Source of the DNA: Bacteroidota bacterium
Lineage (GTDB): Bacteria > Bacteroidota > Ignavibacteria > Kapaibacteriales > Kapaibacteriaceae
NCBI GenBank assembly: GCA_003488525.1
Contig: DNLG01000035.1
Coordinates: 8,671 to 23,694, forward strand
Length of the DNA: 15,024 bases
Direction of reading: 5' to 3'
Shown here in pieces: positions 7,494 to 15,024 of the stretch. The position numbers and the translations under genes are program-made. How positions within the stretch are numbered: position 1 is the stretch's first letter; each line of letters opens with the position of its first letter. The notes below the pieces were generated by a model, which saw only the letters and a list, made by a program, of their open reading frames with translations, made no database searches and had not been told where the DNA came from.

Positions 7494-7865
7494 ATGGAAG
7501 CAACAGATCCACTCGTCAATTACCTGCCACTGATGATCATGGTCGTGATCGGCCTGATCTTTGGTGCCAGCAACATTCTTCTGGCCGAGAACCTCGGTCC
7601 GCGTAAGAGCACTCGCTCGAAGCTGACCACGTACGAGTCCGGAATGGAACCATTGAAAAGTGCCCGCGAGCGCTTCACGGTGAAGTTCTATCTCGTGGCG
7701 ATGATGTTCATTCTGTTCGACATCGAAATCGTCTTCATGTATCCGTGGGCAGTACAGTTCCGGGAACTTGGCGGCTATGGTCTGGTGTCTATGCTCCTGT
7801 TCATGATCCTTCTCTTCTCCGGATACCTCTACGTTCTCAAGAAAGGTGCACTCAAATGGGATTGA
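7494..7865 (+). CDS. nuoA: NADH-quinone oxidoreductase subunit A (complex I)
   Basis: 123 residues with three transmembrane helices (about 10-31, 64-85 and 95-116), the normal layout of NuoA/ND3. Conserved family features visible: the loop YESGMEP (47-53), [18 protein letters not shown] (59-76) and [12 protein letters not shown] (75-86), whose acidic residues lie in the membrane near the quinone channel. The canonical YECG loop cysteine is serine here (YESG), which is common in Bacteroidota-like lineages as far as I recall. NuoA helps anchor the hydrophilic arm (with NuoB, NuoCD and NuoH) at the quinone site. The 3' end overlaps the nuoB start by 10 bp. The start is supported by AGGAG at 7481-7485. 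Confidence 0.97.
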   Translation: MEATDPLVNYLPLMIMVVIGLIFGASNILLAENLGPRKSTRSKLTTYESGMEPLKSARERFTVKFYLVAMMFILFDIEIVFMYPWAVQFRELGGYGLVSMLLFMILLFSGYLYVLKKGALKWD

Positions 7866-8389
7866 ACGAACAGATCGCTCGCGACGGATTCGTTACGACC
7901 ACCGTTGAATCACTGATCACGTGGGCTCAGCGTAACTCGCTCTGGCCGATGCCGATGGGTATCTCCTGCTGCGCCATCGAAATGATGGCCTTTGGCGGAC
8001 CCCGCGCGGATTCGTCACGGTTCGGTTCGGAACGGTTCTCCTTCTCCCCACGTCAGGCCGATCTTATGATCGTGGCCGGTACGGTGACGTACAAGATGTC
8101 ATGGGTTGTTAAGAAGGTGTGGGATCAGATGCCTGATCCGAAGTGGTGTATCGCCATGGGCGTGTGTACCTCCACGGGAGGCATGTTCCGCTCGTATCCG
8201 GTGGTGCAGGGTATTGACCAGTTCCTGCCGGTCGACGCGTATGTGTCGGGATGCCCTCCGCGTCCGGAAGCCCTGATGAAGGCGCTCATGTACATCCAGG
8301 ATAAGGTGGCCCAGTCGAAGCCTCAGCTCGTGAACCTCGGCAAGGATAGCGGCGACGTTCGCCGGTCGGATCTGATCCTTACGCCGTAA
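7856..8389 (+). CDS. nuoB: NADH-quinone oxidoreductase subunit B (complex I, N2 cluster)
   Basis: 177 residues from the ATG at 7856. The same frame stays open 37 codons further upstream, but that part is out-of-frame nuoA sequence. The [4Fe-4S] cluster N2 ligands are present: tandem C38-C39 ([10 protein letters not shown]), C104 ([10 protein letters not shown]) and C133 ([10 protein letters not shown]). Their spacings of 66 and 29 residues equal those of the E. coli protein as I remember it. NuoB passes electrons from the peripheral arm to quinone. It overlaps nuoA by 10 bp and its stop shares one base with the anmK start (TAATG), so the three genes are probably translated in a coupled manner. 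nuoC does not follow, as it would in a standard nuo operon; the other subunits must be encoded elsewhere. Confidence 0.97.
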   Translation: MGLNEQIARDGFVTTTVESLITWAQRNSLWPMPMGISCCAIEMMAFGGPRADSSRFGSERFSFSPRQADLMIVAGTVTYKMSWVVKKVWDQMPDPKWCIAMGVCTSTGGMFRSYPVVQGIDQFLPVDAYVSGCPPRPEALMKALMYIQDKVAQSKPQLVNLGKDSGDVRRSDLILTP

Positions 8390-9489
8390 TGCTGGTTGCC
8401 GGCATCATGACGGGCACGTCGGTCGATGCGATCGACATTGCTGTCTGCGACATTTCAATCGAGGGAGATCGCCATGCGATCTCCCTCGTCTCGTTTTCAT
8501 CAGCCCCCTTCGAAGAGGACCTCCGCCGGAGCATCCTATCGGCGATGGCCGGCGAGTCCACCATGCAGGAGCTATCCGACCTGCCCTTCGAGCTGGCGAG
8601 CGCCATTGCCGCCGCTGCGTCGCATCATCGCTCACGGTTCGGATCGGAACCGGAGTTCTACGCCGTACACGGACAGACGCTCTGGCACCATCCGCCGCTG
8701 TCGACCTGGCAGTCGCTCTCCGGTCCGGCGCTCTCTGCCCTACTGGGCGCACCGGTCATCCACGACTTCCGCTCGGCCGACGTGGCCGTGGGCGGTCAGG
8801 GGGCTCCGCTGGTGCCGATCTATGACCACGCCGCCTACCGCGCCGAGCACGACGTGGTGGCCCTGAACATTGGTGGAATGGCCAACATGACCCTTCTGCG
8901 CGCCGGAGCCTCTGCCAACGAGATTCTTGCCTTCGATACCGGACCCGGAAATGTCTGGATCGACGGCGCCGCGCGGGTGACGTTTGGCAAAGGCTTCGAT
9001 GCAAACGGGGCCATAGCGCGTTCCGGACGTGTCATCCCGCCCATGCTCGACGAGATGCGGACGATCGCTTACTTTTCGGCCGATCCGCCGAAGTCCACCG
9101 GACGTGAGCTCTTTACGATGGATGAGCTCCGACGTCTTGTTACGAAGTACTCGCATCCCTCTGCGCCGCTGGAAGACGTCGTCACTACCGTCACCGAGCT
9201 GACGGCATGGTCAGTGGTCGACCATGTGCAGCGGTATGCACCAACCACGCACGAGGTGATCGTCTCCGGAGGGGGCTCGCAGAACTCCTTCCTTGTTGAA
9301 CGCATCGAAGCGCTTTCGCGATCGGCTGACGCCAAATGGTCGGTGCGGGTGGACCCGCAATGGGCCGAGAAAGAGGCCATGGCCTTTGCCTACCTTGGAT
9401 GGCTGAGCTGGCACGGCCTGCCGGGCAATGTTCCCTCGGTCACCGGCGCGCAGCGTCCCGTGGTATTGGGGACAATTGCCCGGGCTTGA
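8389..9489 (+). CDS. anmK: Anhydro-N-acetylmuramic acid kinase
   Basis: 366 residues, the normal family length. AnmK opens the 1,6-anhydro ring of anhydro-MurNAc from peptidoglycan turnover and phosphorylates it with ATP to MurNAc-6-phosphate in the cytoplasm. Family signatures visible: GIMTGTSVDAID (5-16; most homologs have a Gly where this has Ala14), HGQT (94-97), HDFRSADVAVGGQGAPL (125-141) containing the catalytic Asp region, NIGGMANMT (160-168), AFDTGPGN (181-188), KSTGRELF (235-242), SGGGSQN (293-299) and EKEAMAFAYLG (327-337). The ATG overlaps the nuoB stop by one base. No MurQ etherase or AmpG permease is nearby. A perfect 13-bp inverted repeat lies at 8460-8488, 71 bases into the gene. 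Confidence 0.96.
   Translation: MLVAGIMTGTSVDAIDIAVCDISIEGDRHAISLVSFSSAPFEEDLRRSILSAMAGESTMQELSDLPFELASAIAAAASHHRSRFGSEPEFYAVHGQTLWHHPPLSTWQSLSGPALSALLGAPVIHDFRSADVAVGGQGAPLVPIYDHAAYRAEHDVVALNIGGMANMTLLRAGASANEILAFDTGPGNVWIDGAARVTFGKGFDANGAIARSGRVIPPMLDEMRTIAYFSADPPKSTGRELFTMDELRRLVTKYSHPSAPLEDVVTTVTELTAWSVVDHVQRYAPTTHEVIVSGGGSQNSFLVERIEALSRSADAKWSVRVDPQWAEKEAMAFAYLGWLSWHGLPGNVPSVTGAQRPVVLGTIARA
8460..8488 (+). repeat. Perfect 13-bp inverted repeat (RNA hairpin) inside anmK
   Basis: CGAGGGAGATCGC (8460-8472) is exactly complementary to GCGATCTCCCTCG (8476-8488) around a 3-base CAT loop. It encodes the anmK residues around EGDRHAISL, outside the catalytic motifs. The stem is very stable and is followed by gtctcgttttc, which has only four consecutive T, so it is a poor classical terminator. 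It lies 71 bases after the nuoB stop. It could be an mRNA-stabilising 3' structure for nuoAB, a partial attenuator before anmK, or chance; see findings. Confidence 0.8.
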
Positions 9490-9515
9490 ACTCTCGGTCG
9501 GTCAAATGCGTTTCG

Positions 9516-9523
9516 TAGTTTTG
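9516..9523 (+). promoter_or_regulatory. Candidate Bacteroidota-type promoter -7 element (TAGTTTTG)
   Basis: TAGTTTTG fits TAnnTTTG at every fixed position and lies in the 115-bp gap between anmK and the acyl-CoA dehydrogenase. No TTG is found at the usual -33 distance, so only the -7 half is supported. If used, the transcript would begin near 9528-9531, leaving a leader of about 75 bases before the dehydrogenase ATG. The remainder of the gap contains one AGGGGGC heptamer (minus strand, 9568-9574) and a possible small ORF. Confidence 0.45.
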
Positions 9524-9534
9524 CGCCAGCAAAA

Positions 9535-9576
9535 ATGAACGGCAACGCCGCTATCTGCGCACGGCACGCCCCCTGA
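9535..9576 (+). CDS. Possible 13-codon leader ORF upstream of acyl-CoA dehydrogenase
   Basis: ATG at 9535, stop TGA at 9574-9576, encoding MNGNAAICARHAP. It begins 11 bases after the candidate -7 element, so the message would be almost leaderless, and it ends 28 bases before the dehydrogenase start. There is no Shine-Dalgarno (only an A-rich stretch) and no obvious run of a regulatory amino acid codon. A short ORF like this arises easily by chance; listed because its position relative to the promoter is suggestive. Confidence 0.2.
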   Translation: MNGNAAICARHAP

Positions 9577-9604
9577 TATCACCACTCTAATCGCATCCGT
9601 TGCC

Positions 9605-10756
<1,152 letters not shown>

Positions 10757-10759
10757 GCG

Positions 10760-13700
10760 CTACGGGAGTCGTGCGCCGAACTTGATTTCCCAGAGGCGCT
10801 GGAAGCGAGTGATGTTGCCGGTATTGTTGACCGAGCGTGACACATCGAGCTTGAGATAGCGCATGACGTCGGAGTTGTTAATGACCGTGAACGGGATCGT
10901 CACCGTGATGGTGCTGTTACCGGCAAAGTCGCTCACCTGTCCGGTGAGGCGGTAGGACACGTCGCTCCAGAGCTGGCCGGAGACGGTCAGTCGGGTCTGA
11001 GAAAACTCGGCGCCGAGGTCCATCTGGACGCTTTGAACAATACCGCCGATGCCGCTGAGCAGATCGCCAAGCGCCGATGTGGCAACGGCCGAGAGAGAGG
11101 CGTTGACTTCGCCAACGAGATTGCCCTGACCGGTGGAGACGAGCTCGTCCTGCGTGCGGCCAAGGAGAATGAGCATCAGGGCATCGCCGGTGATCTTCGC
11201 CGAGTCGCCCTGCTGCTTACGGTCATTACGGTACACTGACCAGCGGGCGATGGGCTTCTGTTTTGTGCCGGTGATGGCGATCTCGACGCGGAAGTCTTCC
11301 GGGCGTTCATTCACAAAACGTCTGTCGCGGTAGACAGCTGTCAGATCAAGTGTGGGGTTGGACAAGCCCCCTAGCGTAAAGTCGAGCGTGCCACTGGCAA
11401 GGAAGGGCTTGTAGAACTTGTAGGTACTGGTTCCGTCCTTCACCCGCACGCGCCCGCGCAGGTTGGTCGAGTTATCAACGAAACGGCCCGTGAAGACCAG
11501 CGGGATGGTCGCATCCACGGGCTCGAGGTCGGCAATGAGGATCTCGAATACGCCGAAGACCATGGTCATAAGCGTGCGACCCTTGAGGTAGACGTTGAGG
11601 TCGTAGCGCAGAATGTCCGAGAACGATGCCGTGGTTGTTTTGATAACGTTTTCTACCACCTTGCCAACGTCCTGCAGGCCGTCCTTGAGCATCGCAGCGG
11701 CCAGCTTCGCCGTGTCCTGTTTGAGCACGTCCATGACGCTGTTGTAGCGCCTGACCGAGTCGGATGATCGGTTGTAGATAAACGAGGTGTACCGTGCCTT
11801 CGCTCCTTCGCGTTCTTGCGGGAAAACGATGTCAGCAAACAGCACATCGACGTCGCCCTCGAGATGGGGCTCATCGAGTGTACCAAAGAACTTGATCGGA
11901 CCACCCTTGCCGTTGGCAATGACCACGTCGCCGAAGATCTTCGGATTGCGTGCCTGCGAGCCTTTATTCATGACGAGGATGCCGGGAGAGCGGACCTCAA
12001 AGTCGACACGTTTGACCGACAGTCCGTCAAAGGTGACCGTGCCCTCGGCATTGGCGATGCCATTGCGCCGATCGCGCGCATAATTGCGCACCGTGATCGT
12101 ATCGAGATAGAGCTTGGCTCCATCCAGGTGAAGAGAACCGTCGGCACGATACTGGATATTCGTCGGAGAGGCCACAAAAGTGGCGTTCCGGAACCATGCA
12201 CGTCCGCCCAGCTCAATGTCGCGCGGCGTGCCCTTGATCGTAACATACCCATTACCAACTCCCTGGATCTTCTCCACGGCAGGCAGAAACGGCTCAACGG
12301 CCGCAAGTGCAAGATTGGTTGCCGTCAGGTCGATATCGATGGGCTTGTCCATCACCCAGCGCTTATCCACGTTCGTCAGCGACAGGTCAAGGGGCAGATG
12401 ATTGATCGCCACAATCAGGGCGCTCTTTTCGTTCAGCAGCCGAGGATTGCGGATGGTGAGAGTGCCCACGGTGTTCTGGTCTCGGTAGGAAGCCGAAGCT
12501 ACGAGCGACCCGATAAGCTCGCCGTTGTACGTGAGATTGTCGGCATCGACACGCATGAGATGTTCGGGCTGCTTCCACGAGCCGTTCACGATGAGGTCGA
12601 GCTTGGATACCGCGCCCTTGAGGTACGACACCGGGTGACCTTCGGGCAGGGTTACAAAGCGGCGCAGGTCTGGTATGGAGAAGTCCGACAGCCGCACGCG
12701 CAGATCCTGGAATCTCTCGGCCGAGATCAGTCCGTCGATGGCCACGAGTTCGGCCTGCTGACGTCGGATGAGCAGATTGGCGATGGTCATCTCGGCATCA
12801 GCGATACGAATCGACGAGCGGCGCGTGCTGCGCCAGTCAAGCCCCTTCCTGCTGTCGAGAACAACGTGCAGCGAATCAACATCCAGGCGCATCGAATCGG
12901 CGCTCGACACTACCGTTGCCGCCGCAAAGGCGTCGATGCCGTTGACGTCGGCCTCAGCCCGCAGGCGGAAGTCACTCCCGCCCCCTTCAAGCAAGACTGC
13001 CGGCTTCTTGATGAGCAGGTCATTGATCGACGTCTTGCCCCCTGATGACGCGCGAAGGCGCACATTATCGACCGTCACGAGCGAGTCCCGCCATGCCACC
13101 GACAGCCGTCCGGCGAGTGACGTCGGGTCGGCAAGGATCACCAGCGAATCGGCTTGCACAAGAAGGTCGGTAAACTCCACCTCATCGAACTCCACACCGA
13201 TCTGCTCAGGCGTTCCGGCAATGCGGCCGCGGCAGCGTGCACGTGTTGAGATCGTCATCGAATCGAGGGCAATGTTGACCGGCGAAACGTCGCGTACGTC
13301 CAGCTCGAAGCGCACGTCCAGAGGAATGAAAGGGGCTACCCTGCTACGAGTGTAGCGTGCCTCATGCCGACGGCTGAACGGCTGCAATCGCACTCCCACT
13401 TCATCGGCTACGGCAGCGATCACATCGCCCATGCCCTCAATGAGAGCGCTGGGCAGATAGTTGCCCACCAGCGTAGCTGTACCGAAAGGGGCGGAGAGTT
13501 CGACACGACGCTCGGTTCCCTGCAGGCTGCTCACGATGGTGACGTCGAATGGCAACAGCGCGCGGTCGCGGAGCGCAAACTCGTCGATGCGTGCCGTCAG
13601 TCGACCCAGGATGCTATCGAGCTCTGCGCCCGACCCGTCCACCGTGCACTGTCCGCTGAGAATGTCCGGCAGCGCTTGGTCGCGCAGAAGCTCGGCAAGG

Positions 13701-15024
13701 TTCAGAGCCCTAAACGACGTGGTCAGCTGATATACCGGACGCTGCGCGTTGGACAGATCAAGCCTGCCGGCAAGATCGATCGAACGTGTTTCGGCGGTTT
13801 CAAAAAATGCCGTCACCGAATCAGTACGCTCACGTCCAAAGCGCACTTCGGCCGAGTTAAAGGTCAGATCACCCGGACGTTCAGCAACCATATCAAGGGA
13901 GGCGAACGAAACATTGCGTCCAAGCACCACCGAGGGACGGAGCGTGAACTTGTAGACGCCCGAGAGCTCGGACGGCAGAAAGCCCGTGCCGCTAACGTCG
14001 AAGCTGCCGTTGATCGACGAGCGCTCGAGGTCAGGGGCAAACACCGCAGGCTCGCCCCCGGTGATATCGACGTTTGCTCGGTATCCGAGCCGTGGGCCGC
14101 CAAGGTAAAGCGTCATGGTGCCGACGACGTGGCCCGGACGATCGGCAATGTCGGCCTCGAAGCGCAGCGAGTCCGACGGATGTCCCTTCAGGCGGATATA
14201 CTTGGCCGACGCCCTCGAAAGAAACGGCAGTTCGGGTAGACCGATGAATCGCATGCGCCGGCGCACGTCGTCATAGCGGACGCTCGACTCCGTCAGCGCG
14301 ATATCCAGGCCGAGCTTTGACTGATCACCCAGCGAGGTTACAAGCACGCTACCGCGCAGGCGGCCATCACCGGCAACCAGGTCCATGTTATCAACCAGCA
14401 CACGATCACCGCTATACGTGACGGTGCTGTGCAGGCTGTAATCGCCCACAACATCCAGTCCCGGGACGATAAAGAGCACGTCGCGTCCATTCACGCGGTC
14501 GGCATCGACGGTTGCCCGCAGCGGGTGACGTCGGAATGTCTCACCATTGATGCCGTTGGATTCAATGTCGAGTCCATCCACCGAAGCACTGAGATGTAGA
14601 TGTGACGTTGGAGTGGTGATCGACAGCAGGGGCACGGACACGCCTTGAGGGCGCACCCGCGCCGCCAGCAGCAGCTCAAGAACGTTCAGAGGCTCCTGAC
14701 GCAGGTCGTAGAACGAGCAGTGATCGATGCCAATGATGTAGTCACGCGCCGACAGATCGAGCAGTGCCGAGGCTCGCAACTCGACGTTGCGCAGCGCCAG
14801 ATGCGACGGGTCAAAACGCCCGTCAAACGGACGCGGCACTGTCTGATCGTCTTCGTCGATCGAGCCTCGCGTAATGGAGATCGTCCGCAGACGCATCACC
14901 AGTTTCGGCGGAGGCGCAGACGTCGTATCCGGGGGCAGAAGAAACTGCGAGATATTCCAGACGGAGTCCTGACCACGCTTGAGAACAATGCGCGGCGCGG
15001 ACAGCTCGATGCTGTTGACGGCAA
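10760..15024 (-). CDS. tamB: TamB/AsmA-like translocation and assembly module protein (N-terminus outside window)
   Basis: 1420 residues are visible and the frame is open through the window edge at 15024. The GTG at 14899 is an internal codon: 41 in-frame sense codons lie upstream, including VNSIELSAPRIVL and DSVWNISQFLL, the kind of text found in the AsmA-like N-terminal part. The body is an extended series of short amphipathic beta strands, as in the beta-groove (bridge-like lipid-transfer) proteins TamB, YhdP and AsmA. The last ~350 residues resemble the TamB C-terminal domain (DUF490): a long amphipathic region, LRGRVRVKDGTSTYKF, SGTLDFTLGGLSNPTLDL, and a beta-rich tail ending KFGARLP. 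TamB-like proteins span the periplasm and act in phospholipid transport and outer-membrane protein assembly with a TamA/BamA-type partner. It is already longer than E. coli TamB (~1260). No TamA-like gene is downstream; upstream is unseen. Confidence 0.88.
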   Translation of the reverse strand, partial: AVNSIELSAPRIVLKRGQDSVWNISQFLLPPDTTSAPPPKLVMRLRTISITRGSIDEDDQTVPRPFDGRFDPSHLALRNVELRASALLDLSARDYIIGIDHCSFYDLRQEPLNVLELLLAARVRPQGVSVPLLSITTPTSHLHLSASVDGLDIESNGINGETFRRHPLRATVDADRVNGRDVLFIVPGLDVVGDYSLHSTVTYSGDRVLVDNMDLVAGDGRLRGSVLVTSLGDQSKLGLDIALTESSVRYDDVRRRMRFIGLPELPFLSRASAKYIRLKGHPSDSLRFEADIADRPGHVVGTMTLYLGGPRLGYRANVDITGGEPAVFAPDLERSSINGSFDVSGTGFLPSELSGVYKFTLRPSVVLGRNVSFASLDMVAERPGDLTFNSAEVRFGRERTDSVTAFFETAETRSIDLAGRLDLSNAQRPVYQLTTSFRALNLAELLRDQALPDILSGQCTVDGSGAELDSILGRLTARIDEFALRDRALLPFDVTIVSSLQGTERRVELSAPFGTATLVGNYLPSALIEGMGDVIAAVADEVGVRLQPFSRRHEARYTRSRVAPFIPLDVRFELDVRDVSPVNIALDSMTISTRARCRGRIAGTPEQIGVEFDEVEFTDLLVQADSLVILADPTSLAGRLSVAWRDSLVTVDNVRLRASSGGKTSINDLLIKKPAVLLEGGGSDFRLRAEADVNGIDAFAAATVVSSADSMRLDVDSLHVVLDSRKGLDWRSTRRSSIRIADAEMTIANLLIRRQQAELVAIDGLISAERFQDLRVRLSDFSIPDLRRFVTLPEGHPVSYLKGAVSKLDLIVNGSWKQPEHLMRVDADNLTYNGELIGSLVASASYRDQNTVGTLTIRNPRLLNEKSALIVAINHLPLDLSLTNVDKRWVMDKPIDIDLTATNLALAAVEPFLPAVEKIQGVGNGYVTIKGTPRDIELGGRAWFRNATFVASPTNIQYRADGSLHLDGAKLYLDTITVRNYARDRRNGIANAEGTVTFDGLSVKRVDFEVRSPGILVMNKGSQARNPKIFGDVVIANGKGGPIKFFGTLDEPHLEGDVDVLFADIVFPQEREGAKARYTSFIYNRSSDSVRRYNSVMDVLKQDTAKLAAAMLKDGLQDVGKVVENVIKTTTASFSDILRYDLNVYLKGRTLMTMVFGVFEILIADLEPVDATIPLVFTGRFVDNSTNLRGRVRVKDGTSTYKFYKPFLASGTLDFTLGGLSNPTLDLTAVYRDRRFVNERPEDFRVEIAITGTKQKPIARWSVYRNDRKQQGDSAKITGDALMLILLGRTQDELVSTGQGNLVGEVNASLSAVATSALGDLLSGIGGIVQSVQMDLGAEFSQTRLTVSGQLWSDVSYRLTGQVSDFAGNSTITVTIPFTVINNSDVMRYLKLDVSRSVNNTGNITRFQRLWEIKFGARLP

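Noticed and set aside
7745..7855. Upstream extension of the nuoB frame
   Set aside because: It translates nuoA sequence out of frame and has no resemblance to NuoB; ATG 7856 gives the family N-terminus.
8461..8500. Intrinsic terminator inside anmK
   Set aside because: The hairpin is strong but the following sequence has at most four consecutive T after interrupting bases, so a full terminator is not supported.
11816..13045. 409-codon ORF on the plus strand opposite tamB
   Set aside because: It is fully antisense to a clear coding region, charge-rich with no domain features, as expected for shadow ORFs in GC-rich DNA. The same applies to 13364-14239 (+), 9587-10399 (-), 5504-6157 (+) and 4006-4665 (+).
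14897..14899. GTG 14899 as the true start of the TamB-like protein
   Set aside because: The frame is open for 41 more codons to the window edge and these codons look like the family.

Overview
The window looks like chromosomal DNA from a GC-rich member of the Bacteroidota/Chlorobiota (FCB) group. Candidate classes are Kapabacteria or Ignavibacteria; this assignment is inference, not proven here. The clues are three secreted proteins with type IX secretion (T9SS) C-terminal sorting domains, a short Bacteroidota-style LptE lipoprotein, a TamB-like protein, a Chlorobi/Bacteroidota-type nuoAB pair, mostly weak or absent Shine-Dalgarno sequences, and two upstream sequences that match the Bacteroidota promoter -7 consensus TAnnTTTG. 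I saw no tRNA, rRNA, insertion sequence, phage gene or CRISPR array, and the gene content reads as ordinary core genome.

Layout. (1) 1-3692, plus strand: the 3' end of a T9SS cargo gene and a strong intrinsic terminator, followed by two tandem paralogous secreted proteins of the BNR/Asp-box beta-propeller type, each with a signal peptide and a C-terminal sorting domain. (2) 3697-3724: four perfect copies of a 7-bp tandem repeat that fill the 31-bp gap between convergent genes. (3) 7428 down to 3724, minus strand: a likely four-gene operon with a glyoxalase II-like metallo-hydrolase, an LptE-like outer-membrane lipoprotein (start and stop overlap as ATGA), a CslA-like family 2 glycosyltransferase and a fumarylacetoacetate hydrolase family enzyme. 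(4) 7464-9489, plus strand, divergent from the operon: nuoA, nuoB and anmK, joined by a 10-bp overlap and a TAATG junction. A perfect 13-bp inverted repeat lies just inside anmK. (5) 9516-10756: a short-chain-type acyl-CoA dehydrogenase with its own candidate promoter and a possible 13-codon leader ORF. (6) 15024 down to 10760, minus strand: most of a very large TamB/AsmA-like protein whose N-terminus lies outside the window.

Functional themes are envelope biogenesis (LptE, TamB, CslA-like glycosyltransferase, peptidoglycan recycling by AnmK, T9SS cargo) and energy or catabolic metabolism (complex I subunits, acyl-CoA dehydrogenase, FAH-type hydrolase, metallo-hydrolase). I found no convincing new multi-gene system. 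The most unusual signal is at the DNA level: the heptamer AGGGGGC occurs 16 times on the two strands together, in several reading frames and in two intergenic gaps. Sixteen of the 20 runs of five or more G (either strand) are exactly this heptamer, which suggests a functional genome-wide motif (Chi-like, segregation-related or similar) that can be tested directly.
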